A stretch of DNA of 8,173 nt from Thiomargarita sp. (GTDB lineage: Bacteria > Pseudomonadota > Gammaproteobacteria > Beggiatoales > Beggiatoaceae): NCBI GenBank assembly GCA_030618965.1, contig JAUXCJ010000029.1, positions 1 to 8,173 of the forward strand, read 5' to 3'. The position numbers were made by a program, and so were the translations under genes. Shown here in pieces: positions 1 to 5,725 of the stretch (the stretch's first letter is position 1; each line of letters starts with the position of its first letter). The notes beneath the pieces were generated by a model, which ran no database searches, was not told the DNA's origin, and saw nothing but the letters and a program-made list of their open reading frames with translations.

Positions 1-1
1 C

Positions 2-115
2 ATTTGGCAACCCATGAAACCTTCGGCTAGGCGAATAGCTTATATGTTGATTGTAATTAGCTTATTTGAACTATTAGCGTTTTTAGTGATTGTTGGTGTA
101 ATGATTATGAACTAA
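2..115 (+). CDS. C-terminal end of a small membrane protein (partial at left edge)
   Basis: An open frame enters from the left edge without a stop and ends with TAA at 113-115. A possible internal ATG lies at 14, so the piece could also be a complete 33-residue peptide, but no clear ribosome binding site precedes that ATG. The readable part is a short basic stretch (PSARR) followed by about 22 strongly hydrophobic residues, which fits one membrane-spanning helix at the very C-terminus with the positive side in the cytoplasm. Its stop overlaps the stop of the convergent gene on the other strand by a few bases, a tight tail-to-tail arrangement that supports both being real. The family cannot be named from this fragment. 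Confidence 0.4.
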   Translation: MWQPMKPSARRIAYMLIVISLFELLAFLVIVGVMIMN

Positions 116-558
116 CATTGAGAATGCCTCACCTTACAACTACTAATAAATTTAACAATATTTTGATAGGGTAGATCTTCCATATTTCCATATTTTTCAA
201 GTGATTGTGTCACTAAAGCATCAATATCCTCTACTTGTGGAAGTTCAGCCCCTTGAGTAAACGTAGCAGCTAATCCAAATAACCCACCACATTGCACCTT
301 CATAGCCTTTCCGTGTGGCATTCTACCTTCTAAGTCGATATTTTTTAATACAAACCTTGCCTTTTTGCAAAAATGATCAAATAATTTTACACATCGCCTT
401 TGTGCAGATGTAGAAATACAAGCAACGTTTTCACGTTCCGCGATACTCAATCGGTGACATTTTTCACAACCACAGCGACTGCTTAAAATAGCTTTTTGAA
501 AAGGGCAAGGATTTTGATTCAGTCTTTCTCGAATTTGTTTAAATTCGTCTTCATTCAT
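112..558 (-). CDS. Cysteine-rich conserved hypothetical protein
   Basis: This 148-residue protein has no function I can name. It carries ten cysteines, six of them in the first 56 residues (Cys18, 29, 31, 34, 47, 56), including a C-x-C-x-x-C cluster at 29-34, with others at 64, 90, 141 and 148. The Asn-Pro-Cys-Pro-Phe start of this block and the later Glu-Arg-Glu-Asn-Val-Ala-Cys stretch look like a conserved family signature, and the spacing could hold a metal ion or an Fe-S cluster; that is inference. There is no signal peptide or membrane segment, so it is probably cytoplasmic. The ATG start is supported by an AGGAG ribosome binding site about 7 bases upstream (566-570). It lies 229 bp downstream of the phosphodiesterase gene on the same strand, beyond a large palindromic repeat, so it is probably transcribed separately. 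Confidence 0.75.
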   Translation of the reverse strand: MNEDEFKQIRERLNQNPCPFQKAILSSRCGCEKCHRLSIAERENVACISTSAQRRCVKLFDHFCKKARFVLKNIDLEGRMPHGKAMKVQCGGLFGLAATFTQGAELPQVEDIDALVTQSLEKYGNMEDLPYQNIVKFISSCKVRHSQC

Positions 559-654
559 GAATGCTCTCCTTCTGCTGTAGAGAAATTGTTTGAGAGCGAA
601 TTTTGCCAGTTCTCAAATTAGACATTACAGATAAAAAATTGGAAACGTAATTTT

Positions 655-715
655 GGAGTGCAAGGTTACCTTGCACGAGTTCTTTAGCCACTTGTGCAAG
701 GTAACCTTGCACTCC
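655..715. repeat. Paired palindromic repeat (two inverted 22-bp arms, each itself a palindrome)
   Basis: Two 22-bp arms (655-676 and 694-715) are exact reverse complements of each other, separated by 17 bases. Within each arm a 19-base core, GTGCAAGGTTACCTTGCAC or its complement, is also a near-perfect palindrome around one central base. The unit can therefore fold as one long hairpin, as two small hairpins or as a cruciform. It lies in the spacer between the phosphodiesterase and the cysteine-rich gene. No T-run follows on either strand, so it is not a classical terminator. It looks like a dispersed intergenic repeat or a small non-autonomous element. Confidence 0.85.
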
Positions 716-765
716 GACTACATAAAAAAATCCTTTTAAACAAACAACTCACACATCACATAAAT

Positions 766-774
766 CACAGTTCA
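766..774 (+). repeat. CACAGTTCA motif, copy near the phosphodiesterase gene end
   Basis: Part of a 12-base string AATCACAGTTCA (763-774) that recurs exactly at 1408-1419. This copy lies about 14 bases downstream of the phosphodiesterase stop codon. Other copies of the nine-base core are at 1387-1395 (complement), 1411-1419 and 6262-6270, all at gene ends. Confidence 0.5.
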
Positions 775-787
775 GACATTTTCGGTA

Positions 788-1303
788 TTATGCTTCAGGA
801 TTTATACTTTCAAAAGTCATTTTTTCCAAATCAGCTAATATATAGGTTGAAGGTAAGCCGCCAACAGCACCAACTGTGCCTGGATTACATAAAACCGTTT
901 TTGTTCCTTTAATATTAGTTAAGTCTTTAATAGACAAGTGATGGGAATGTCCGCAACAGACTAAATCATAGTCGCCAGTGAGTGCCATGCCTTTGGCATA
1001 ATGGGGGTAGTGAACTATGAAAATACGTCGTCCACCCATAGTTAATGTTGCATCTTGTCCATAATAATGAATCATGCTATTTGGGGAATGAGCAAGTTTT
1101 GATAAGCCATAAAGATCACCTGTATTGTTACCATAAATTGCATGAATAGGTAAACTATAAGGCTGCAATTTTTTTAAAGTGCTTGGTGCGACTATATCTC
1201 CACAATGTAAAACTGCTTCTAGCCCCCGTTCTTTGGCATCAGCCACTGCGGCACAGAGTAAAGGAATATTGTCGTGACTGTCTGAAAGAATACAAATTTT
1301 CAT
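788..1303 (-). CDS. YfcE/MJ0936-family metallophosphodiesterase
   Basis: A 171-residue calcineurin-like phosphoesterase of the short YfcE/MJ0936 type, which hydrolyses phosphodiesters with a two-metal centre in the cytoplasm; the physiological substrate of this group is mostly unknown. The metal-binding motifs appear in order: Ser-Asp-Ser-His (Asp8, His10), His-Cys-Gly-Asp (Asp36), Gly-Asn-Asn (Asn59), His98 and Gly-His-Ser-His (His119, His121), followed by the family's Asn-Pro-Gly-Thr at 140-143. The usual His-Gly around the fourth ligand reads His-Tyr-Pro here, a mild departure. Length is close to that of family members. The ATG lies immediately before the first beta strand, but the leader shows no clear ribosome binding site. 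It is 122 bp downstream of the DJ-1-like gene on the same strand. Confidence 0.9.
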   Translation of the reverse strand: MKICILSDSHDNIPLLCAAVADAKERGLEAVLHCGDIVAPSTLKKLQPYSLPIHAIYGNNTGDLYGLSKLAHSPNSMIHYYGQDATLTMGGRRIFIVHYPHYAKGMALTGDYDLVCCGHSHHLSIKDLTNIKGTKTVLCNPGTVGAVGGLPSTYILADLEKMTFESINPEA

Positions 1304-1334
1304 GTTGATGAGTGTAAAGCTGTTAATGAATTGA

Positions 1335-1363
1335 GGGGGAACCTGATGGGGGTAACGGGTGGG
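1335..1363 (+). other. G-run cluster, potential G-quadruplex
   Basis: Four G-runs (5, 5, 3 and 3 bases) occur within 29 bases, with loops of 8, 4 and 1. The AT-rich spacer around them makes the cluster stand out. It is upstream of the phosphodiesterase gene, with the G-rich strand being the template strand for that gene. Folding is a prediction from the pattern only, and the first loop is slightly long. Confidence 0.4.
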
Positions 1364-1384
1364 AATTTGAATTGTTCTTTAATC

Positions 1385-1427
1385 TTTGAACTGTGGTTTA
1401 TTTGAAAAATCACAGTTCAAATTTTTT
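1385..1427 (+). terminator. Hairpin with T-run downstream of the DJ-1-like gene
   Basis: An exact 11-bp inverted repeat (1385-1395 and 1411-1421, TTTGAACTGTG and its complement) with a 15-base loop is followed on the plus strand by six T residues (1422-1427). The T-run is on the wrong side for the minus-strand genes, and no plus-strand gene ends nearby, so a terminator role is doubtful. It may instead be a dispersed repeat or a 3'-end processing structure for the minus-strand transcript, since it begins right after that gene's stop codon. The stem is short on G-C pairs. Confidence 0.35.
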
Positions 1428-1974
1428 AACTACGCACTAAACCAGCTTCAACTGTATCACGAATGTCACGTCCGACTAAGCTTTCAATAAGTGCCAAGGC
1501 AAAATCCATCGCTGTGCCGGGGCCTCTTGATGTGATGACTTGTCCATCTATGACAATAGGCGTATCTACGAACTGCATAACTTGCCTATTGTTATCTAAA
1601 ACGCCCGGATAACTGGTGGCAGATTTATTAGCTAATAAGCCGGCATTAGCTAATACTTTAGGAGCAGCACAAATGGCGGCTGTGTATTTACCTTGCTGCT
1701 GCATTTTTTTCAACAGTTGAATAATACGGGGATCATTGTTGAGATTATCAGCGCCGGGTAAACCCCCGGGTAAAACGATCATATCAAAGGATTGTTTCAA
1801 GGCTTCTTCTAAAGTCGTGTCAGCTATTAAGATAACACCACGACTGGCTTTCACGGGTTTTTCATCAAGTCCCGCTGTCACGACAGAGATGTTGGCGCGA
1901 CGTAGTAGATCAATGACTGTAACAGCTTCAAGCTCTTCACAGCCTTGGGCGAGGGGAATAAGAACAGTAGGCAT
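1426..1974 (-). CDS. DJ-1/YajL-type protein (DJ-1/PfpI family)
   Basis: A 182-residue protein of the DJ-1/YajL branch, cytoplasmic enzymes and chaperones linked to repair of glycated or oxidised proteins and to methylglyoxal handling; the exact activity is disputed for the family. The signatures are complete: Gly-Cys-Glu-Glu-Leu-Glu with the conserved acid at Glu16, Leu-Pro-Gly-Gly at 68-71, the nucleophile elbow Ala-Ile-Cys-Ala-Ala-Pro with Cys102 (equivalent to human DJ-1 Cys106), and the Ser-Arg-Gly-Pro-Gly-Thr loop with Ala-Met-Asp-Phe-Ala following. Length matches the family (about 180-200). The ATG is preceded by a weak GAGAA site with 6-base spacing. It lies 79 bp after ctpA on the same strand, the spacer carrying two long G-runs. 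A YajL role is more likely than a PfpI-type protease, given the Glu16/Cys102 pair and the Glu-Ala-Val-Thr context. Confidence 0.9.
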   Translation of the reverse strand: MPTVLIPLAQGCEELEAVTVIDLLRRANISVVTAGLDEKPVKASRGVILIADTTLEEALKQSFDMIVLPGGLPGADNLNNDPRIIQLLKKMQQQGKYTAAICAAPKVLANAGLLANKSATSYPGVLDNNRQVMQFVDTPIVIDGQVITSRGPGTAMDFALALIESLVGRDIRDTVEAGLVRS

Positions 1975-2008
1975 ATTGTTTTCTCAATCCATTCCCCTAG
2001 AACCTCCA

Positions 2009-2034
2009 CCCCAGCGGGGGGGATTGAGGGGGGG
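2009..2034 (+). other. G7 / G7 tract between ctpA and the DJ-1-like gene
   Basis: Two runs of seven G (2016-2022 and 2028-2034) are separated by ATTGA. Each run can be split as GGG-G-GGG, so the pair could form a three-layer quadruplex. A short CCCC-AGC-GGGG hairpin (2009-2019) overlaps the first run. The tract is intergenic and unlike its AT-rich surroundings, and shares an ATTGAGGGGG-like string with the G-cluster near 1331-1339 (TTGAGGGGG). Confidence 0.45.
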
Positions 2035-2053
2035 ACATAACGTAATCTTTTTA

Positions 2054-3382
2054 TTAACGTTTGTTGATAATATTCAAAGCCTTTAATAAGTTAAGGGCTT
2101 CATAAACAGCATAATCCTTTTTAATTAAGGAAGCCGTGTCGGACTTTTCGGACTTTTTAGGGTCCTTAGCTTTTGTTTCATCGCCTGAGTGCTTGCCATT
2201 ACCTAAGTGTCCGGCTAAATTGGATTCTTTAAGACTTAAATCCTCGTTTTCTTCAGCAGACATTTGAATTTTATTCAGTATAATGTCAGGCTCTATACCT
2301 TCTGCTTGTATAGAACGACCAGCAGGTGTGTAATAGCGTGCTGTGGTCAATTTCAAAGCCGCATTATTCTTCATTGGTAAGATGGTTTGTACCGAGCCTT
2401 TACCAAAAGTCTTATTTCCCATAATAATAGCCCGTTTATGGTCTTGGAGAGCACCAGCAACAATTTCTGAAGCGGAAGCGGACCCGCCATTGACTAATAC
2501 CACAATTGGCGCACCATCAATATAATCTTTAGGATGTGCTTTAAATTTTAGAGAGGAATCATCAACACGACCTTCGGTATAAACAATTAGTCCCCGATTA
2601 AGGAAGACGTCGGATACATCTACAGCAGCATTTAATACGCCGCCAGGATTGTTACGCAAATCTAGCACCAGTCCTTTGATATTGCCCTTAATCTCTTTCT
2701 GGAGTTTTTTGATCGCTTTCTTTAAATCACGCCCTGTATGTGTTTGGAAGTGACTGATACGAATATAAGCATATCCCGGCTCCAAGATACGATTTTTGAC
2801 ACTCTTAACTTTTATTATCGCACGTATAATTCTGATAATTAAGGGTTTTTTTGCTTTTTCGCGCACAATGGTTAATTTGATGCCCTCACCTGGTTTCCCA
2901 CGCATGATTTTAACAGCATCATTCAAGCTCATCCCTTTAACGGGGGTATCATCCAAACGGATAATTAAATCACCAGCCTGTACACCGGCGCGTTGTGCAG
3001 GCGTATCATCAATCGGTGCTATCACTTTGATGAAGCCATTTTCCATGCCAACTTCAATACCAAGGCCACCGAACTCGCCGGTTGTGCCAATTCTTAGTTC
3101 CTGAAAAACTTCTGGTGTCAAGTAACTTGAATGGGGATCAAGTCCATTCAACATGCCTTGAATGGCATCTTCTAACAGGGTTTTGTCATCAACTTCTTCA
3201 ACATAATCAGTTTTGATTTTGTGAAAAACTTCAGTAAAGGTACGCAGGTCTTGAAAAGGAATCGTTTTACTGCTGCTTTGGCTACTACTACGATCTGCAA
3301 GCACACTGCCGCCAAGCGCAATACATGATCCAAGGACTGCACCTATTAATAGGGTGGGTAAATGACGGAATAATCGTCCCAT
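2054..3382 (-). CDS. ctpA: S41-family carboxy-terminal processing protease (CtpA)
   Basis: A 442-residue periplasmic or envelope serine protease that trims or degrades envelope proteins from the C-terminus; in related bacteria it controls peptidoglycan hydrolases. An N-terminal hydrophobic segment (about 8-29) is a signal peptide, with a plausible signal peptidase I site after Ala29, or a membrane anchor. A PDZ domain covers about 93-177, with the Gly-Leu-Gly-Ile substrate loop at 106-109. The catalytic Ser303 (middle Ser of Ser-Ala-Ser-Ala-Ser), Lys328 (Phe-Gly-Lys-Gly) and Gln332 are spaced 25 and 4 apart as in E. coli Prc and B. subtilis CtpB. Residues about 376-420 form a Glu/Lys/Ser-rich linker before a helical tail. 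The ATG has a TGGAG site 6 bases upstream (3389-3393). It starts 58 bp after gpmA and is probably co-transcribed with it. In many relatives envC sits between them, and it is absent here. Confidence 0.95.
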   Translation of the reverse strand: MGRLFRHLPTLLIGAVLGSCIALGGSVLADRSSSQSSSKTIPFQDLRTFTEVFHKIKTDYVEEVDDKTLLEDAIQGMLNGLDPHSSYLTPEVFQELRIGTTGEFGGLGIEVGMENGFIKVIAPIDDTPAQRAGVQAGDLIIRLDDTPVKGMSLNDAVKIMRGKPGEGIKLTIVREKAKKPLIIRIIRAIIKVKSVKNRILEPGYAYIRISHFQTHTGRDLKKAIKKLQKEIKGNIKGLVLDLRNNPGGVLNAAVDVSDVFLNRGLIVYTEGRVDDSSLKFKAHPKDYIDGAPIVVLVNGGSASASEIVAGALQDHKRAIIMGNKTFGKGSVQTILPMKNNAALKLTTARYYTPAGRSIQAEGIEPDIILNKIQMSAEENEDLSLKESNLAGHLGNGKHSGDETKAKDPKKSEKSDTASLIKKDYAVYEALNLLKALNIINKR

Positions 3383-3440
3383 ATTTTTCTCCAGTTGTTA
3401 TCAATCAATAAAGCCAATATTATCACAGATCTTTTTTTAA

Positions 3441-4196
3441 TTATTTAGGAATATCCAATTTCCCTTGATTGGCGACTGCATTCATCGCTTTCTTAATGGC
3501 ATTTTGGTCACCCAAGTAATAATGCCTGATGGGTTTTAAATTTTCATCGAGTTCGTACACTAAAGGTATCCCTGTTGGAATATTTAGTTTAATAATTTCC
3601 TCATTTGAAAGGTCGTCAAGATATTTTACCAGTGCGCGTAAACTGTTACCGTGTGCGACGATAATAACCCGTTGCCCTTCTTTAATTGTTGGTGCTATTG
3701 CCCTATGCCATAAACGTAGGACACGTACAGCTGTGTCTTTTAAACACTCACAGACAGGCAAATATTTTTTATCTAGGTTTTGATAACGCCGATCATGCCC
3801 GGGATAGTTTTCATCGGTGTATTCCACTGGCGGTGGTCTAACATCACAGCTTCTTCTCCAAATATTGACCTGCTCTTCTCCATATTTTTTTGCGGTTTCA
3901 ACCTTGTTTAATCCCTGAAGTGCGCCATAATGGCGTTCATTTAACATCCACTCACGAAAAACCGGAAGCCACATTAAGTCCATCCTATCCAAGACAATCC
4001 AAAGCGTCCTTATTGCTCTTTTCAAAACGGATGTAAAAGCGATATCAAAGGTGTAGCCTTCTTTTTTTAGTAAATCACCAGCACTTAATGCCTGCTCTCT
4101 GCCCTTTTCAGTTAGATCAACATCACTCCAGCCGCTGAAACGATTTTCTTGATTCCAAATACTTTCTCCGTGTCTTAACAAGACCAGTTTATACAT
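3441..4196 (-). CDS. gpmA: 2,3-bisphosphoglycerate-dependent phosphoglycerate mutase
   Basis: A 251-residue cytosolic enzyme that interconverts 3- and 2-phosphoglycerate in glycolysis and gluconeogenesis, using a phosphohistidine. The catalytic set is complete: Arg8-His9-Gly10 (phospho-acceptor His9), Arg60, Glu87 and His182 in the Ala-His-Gly-Asn-Ser motif, with the [10 protein letters not shown] signature at 86-95 and the Pro-Gly-His-Asp loop at 132-135. Length equals that of E. coli GpmA (250). Several normally conserved positions differ, for example Met84 where Lys or Arg is usual before Leu-Asn-Glu-Arg, and a Cys-x-Cys at 149-151, but no catalytic residue is lost. The ATG has an AAGG site 8 bases upstream (4205-4208). 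It is read divergently from the ArsR-type regulator and is probably the first gene of the minus-strand group. Confidence 0.96.
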   Translation of the reverse strand: MYKLVLLRHGESIWNQENRFSGWSDVDLTEKGREQALSAGDLLKKEGYTFDIAFTSVLKRAIRTLWIVLDRMDLMWLPVFREWMLNERHYGALQGLNKVETAKKYGEEQVNIWRRSCDVRPPPVEYTDENYPGHDRRYQNLDKKYLPVCECLKDTAVRVLRLWHRAIAPTIKEGQRVIIVAHGNSLRALVKYLDDLSNEEIIKLNIPTGIPLVYELDENLKPIRHYYLGDQNAIKKAMNAVANQGKLDIPK

Positions 4197-4372
4197 GAGT
4201 TATGCCTTTATTTATTTGAATGGTATTTATAAAACTGAGTAAATTGTCACATCTTAACCTGTACTACTATTTAGTGGCAACTTGAGATTAATCAAAGGCT
4301 CACTAAGTATAAAAAATTTTTTTTAAATATTACCGAGTTAATCATAAATACTAATATTTTTAATTAAAGATA

Positions 4373-4400
4373 TTTACTTTAATAATCAAATTGTTATAAT
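4373..4400 (+). promoter_or_regulatory. Candidate sigma-70 promoter for the ArsR-type regulator
   Basis: A perfect TATAAT (4395-4400) is preceded by TTTACT (4373-4378, four of six matches to TTGACA) with a 16-base spacer. It points toward the regulator gene and would give a leader of about 150 bases. The surroundings are very AT-rich, so a chance match is possible. Confidence 0.4.
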
Positions 4401-4515
4401 ATTTATTCCGATAAATTATCAATTTACTACCAAAAAACCATAGCTTTTTGAAATTTTAACGATTAAAGCAAAGTTTTAAAGATTTAGACTATTTTAATAA
4501 AGTGTAATACACTAT

Positions 4516-4530
4516 TACCAAACCTTGGTA
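4516..4530. promoter_or_regulatory. Candidate operator (inverted repeat TACCAA-ACC-TTGGTA)
   Basis: A perfect 6-bp inverted repeat with a 3-base centre lies 24 bp before the preferred ATG of the regulator. ArsR-family repressors are dimers that bind such short palindromes and often control their own gene. Assignment as the operator is inference. The right half would be inside the coding region if translation started at the TTG at 4525. Confidence 0.4.
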
Positions 4531-4554
4531 TTATTAAAACCGGAATCTTTCGTT

Positions 4555-4929
4555 ATGAGCAGCAATGATTTTATGTCTGATTTTGGGATGAAATACTTAT
4601 CTGATAAAGTCACATCTCAGTCTTTTACGCTCCTCACACATGATGAGGACATTGAACGAGCTTCCCGTTCAATGAAAGCCATGTCTCACCCCTTGCGCTT
4701 GAAAATTCTTTGCGTTTTAGGTGAATATGAGTATAGTGTACAGGATATTGTTGAGCAGGTGGGTACATCTCAAAGCAATATTTCTCAACATTTGGCTATT
4801 TTGCGAGATAAAGGTATTTTAATTTCGCGCAAAGAAGCCAATCGCGTTTATTACCATGTCGGTGATGTGCGTACCCTGCGCCTCATTAGTATGATGCGTG
4901 AAGTTTTTTGCTCATCTCTGTGTGGCTAG
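4555..4929 (+). CDS. ArsR-family persulfide-sensing regulator (BigR/SqrR/YgaV type)
   Basis: A 124-residue cytoplasmic winged-helix repressor. The DNA-binding region includes Ser-His-Pro-Leu-Arg (44-48) and the recognition helix Ser-Gln-Ser-Asn-Ile-Ser-Gln-His-Leu (72-80), with the wing ending in Val-Tyr-Tyr-His (98-101). The metal-binding Glu-Leu-Cys-Val-Cys-Asp motif of arsenic and cadmium sensors is absent. Instead Cys53 (Leu-Lys-Ile-Leu-Cys) and Cys119 (Glu-Val-Phe-Cys) stand 66 residues apart, the same separation as the redox pair Cys41/Cys107 of SqrR, which form a polysulfide bridge and release DNA when sulfane sulfur is present. Cys123 is an extra cysteine. The next genes, a DUF2892 protein and a rhodanese, match the usual targets of this group. 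I chose ATG 4555, though the site before it (CGGAA) is weak; a TTG at 4525 in frame would add ten residues. Confidence 0.9.
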   Translation: MSSNDFMSDFGMKYLSDKVTSQSFTLLTHDEDIERASRSMKAMSHPLRLKILCVLGEYEYSVQDIVEQVGTSQSNISQHLAILRDKGILISRKEANRVYYHVGDVRTLRLISMMREVFCSSLCG

Positions 4930-4996
4930 CAATCAGTATTTTACCTAAAAGTTGTAATTAAATAAATATTTTTAATATTTTTCAAATAGTTTTTAA

Positions 4997-5028
4997 TATA
5001 ATTGCCATTTTTAGGTTTTACTTAAAAC
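4997..5028 (+). promoter_or_regulatory. Candidate -10 box and overlapping operator before the DUF2892 gene
   Basis: A TATAAT (4997-5002) with no good -35 box is followed by a perfect inverted repeat GTTTTA-CT-TAAAAC (5015-5028), flanked by TTTTAG and CTAAAA, which extend it imperfectly. The repeat would sit at or just after the expected transcription start, a classic repressor position. It could give the DUF2892-rhodanese pair its own regulated promoter within the cluster. The half-sites do not match the repeat at 4516-4530. Confidence 0.35.
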
Positions 5029-5046
5029 TAAAAATAAGGTTTTTTT

Positions 5047-5262
5047 ATGACAGTTGAAAGATTTATAGTTATCGCAGCTGGTTTTTTTATTATGTTGTCA
5101 GTTGCTCTTAGCCATTACCATAGCCCTTATTGGCTGTGGTTCACCGCCTTTGTGGGATTAAACTTATTTCAAAGTGGATTTACTGGCTTTTGTCCGATGG
5201 CGATTATTCTCAAAAAGGTCGGTATTCAAACAGAAGCGCAGAAAGCTAAAGCCACTGCTTAA
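5047..5262 (+). CDS. DUF2892 (YgaP-like transmembrane domain) inner-membrane protein
   Basis: A 71-residue membrane protein with two hydrophobic helices (about 5-22 and 28-45) and the hallmark of the family, [12 protein letters not shown] (39-50), followed by a charged cytoplasmic tail. The same domain forms the C-terminal membrane part of E. coli YgaP, where it is fused to a rhodanese domain, and it often occurs as a small separate gene beside sulfur-transfer genes. Its biochemical role is not established; dimerisation and passage of thiocyanate or sulfur species have been proposed for YgaP. Cys49 is the conserved cysteine. A TAAGG site lies 7 bases before the ATG. It ends 18 bp before the rhodanese gene and is surely co-transcribed with it. 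Confidence 0.9.
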   Translation: MTVERFIVIAAGFFIMLSVALSHYHSPYWLWFTAFVGLNLFQSGFTGFCPMAIILKKVGIQTEAQKAKATA

Positions 5263-5265
5263 ATT

Positions 5266-5274
5266 GAGAGGTGG
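5266..5274 (+). promoter_or_regulatory. Ribosome binding site that fixes the TTG start of the rhodanese gene
   Basis: GAGAGGTGG lies 6 bases before the TTG at 5281. No in-frame ATG occurs nearby (the ATG at 5291 is in another frame), and starting at the TTG preserves the whole N-terminal membrane anchor, so the TTG is the credible start. Confidence 0.75.
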
Positions 5275-5280
5275 ACACTT

Positions 5281-5721
5281 TTGGAACAATATGTTGAATT
5301 TGCAAGTAATCACCCCGAATTATTTTTAGCTTTCAGTGTCGTTCTAGGCTTATTAGTCTGGAATCTGTTAGGAGAAAAGCTTACGGGGGTGGTGCCATTG
5401 TTGCCACAAGAGGCGACCCTTTTGATTAATCATGAAAATGCCCTTGTACTTGATGTCCGTGAGGATAATGAATATACACAAGGGCATATTTTGAATGCGC
5501 TACATATCCCAGCGAGCCAATTATCTGCTAAAATAAACCAGCTGGAAAAATATCGCAACCGTCCTATCATTGCTTCTTGCAGGAGTGGCAGCCGTTCAGG
5601 CCATGCTTGTCGGGTGCTGAAAAAAAACGGTTTTGAAAGGGTACATAATCTTAAGGGCGGCATTATGGCCTGGGAAAACGCCAGTCTACCCTTGACTAAG
5701 GTAAAAAACAAATCAAAATAA
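5281..5721 (+). CDS. yibN: Membrane-anchored rhodanese (YibN-like sulfurtransferase)
   Basis: A 146-residue protein with an N-terminal membrane helix (about 13-30) and one cytoplasmic rhodanese domain (about 40-140). The domain shows Leu-Asp-Val-Arg (57-60), Gly-His-Ile (68-70), the active loop Cys-Arg-Ser-Gly-Ser-Arg-Ser with the persulfide-carrying Cys100, and Leu-Lys-Gly-Gly-Ile-Met-Ala-Trp near the end. It should move sulfane sulfur from a donor such as thiosulfate or a persulfide to an acceptor. Layout, length and position before secB match E. coli YibN, but E. coli YibN lacks the canonical active loop while this one keeps it, so it is probably catalytic. Start is TTG. Together with the upstream DUF2892 protein it corresponds to a split version of YgaP. 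The spacer to secB lacks the grxC gene found there in many relatives. Confidence 0.92.
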   Translation: MEQYVEFASNHPELFLAFSVVLGLLVWNLLGEKLTGVVPLLPQEATLLINHENALVLDVREDNEYTQGHILNALHIPASQLSAKINQLEKYRNRPIIASCRSGSRSGHACRVLKKNGFERVHNLKGGIMAWENASLPLTKVKNKSK

Positions 5722-5725
5722 TCTC

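Larger units (their letters stand above)
4197..4554. other. AT-rich divergent intergenic region
   Basis: This 358-bp spacer separates gpmA (minus) from the regulator gene (plus) and should carry both promoters. I see no coding frame or RNA gene in it. It holds a plus-strand promoter candidate (4373-4400), an inverted repeat just before the regulator gene (4516-4530), and an A6T8 stretch at about 4311-4324. A weak imperfect hairpin with TTAGTG/CACTAA arms near 4271-4306 would fall in the gpmA leader. No convincing promoter for gpmA could be picked out. Confidence 0.6.

Noticed and set aside
589..617. Inverted repeat TTTGAGA / TCTCAAA upstream of the cysteine-rich gene
   Set aside because: Only 7-bp arms of low complexity with a 15-base gap; it could be an operator but chance is as likely in an AT-rich spacer.
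655..715. CRISPR-like repeat-spacer unit
   Set aside because: Only two units in inverted, not direct, orientation, with no regular spacers and no cas genes in the window.
694..912. Open frame of 72 codons on the plus strand starting in the palindromic repeat
   Set aside because: It runs antisense into the well-supported phosphodiesterase gene, has no recognisable domain and its start lies inside the repeat.
1736..2086. Plus-strand open frame over the DJ-1-like gene start and spacer
   Set aside because: It is antisense to a clear DJ-1/YajL gene and its composition (Ser, Pro, Arg rich) is that of a mirror frame.
2343..3104. Two plus-strand open frames inside ctpA
   Set aside because: Both are antisense to conserved PDZ and protease coding sequence and have no ribosome binding site or family features.
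4271..4324. TTAGTG/CACTAA hairpin followed by an A6T8 stretch, resembling a terminator
   Set aside because: The stem is weak with a bulge, and no plus-strand gene ends upstream of it, so a terminator role makes no sense.
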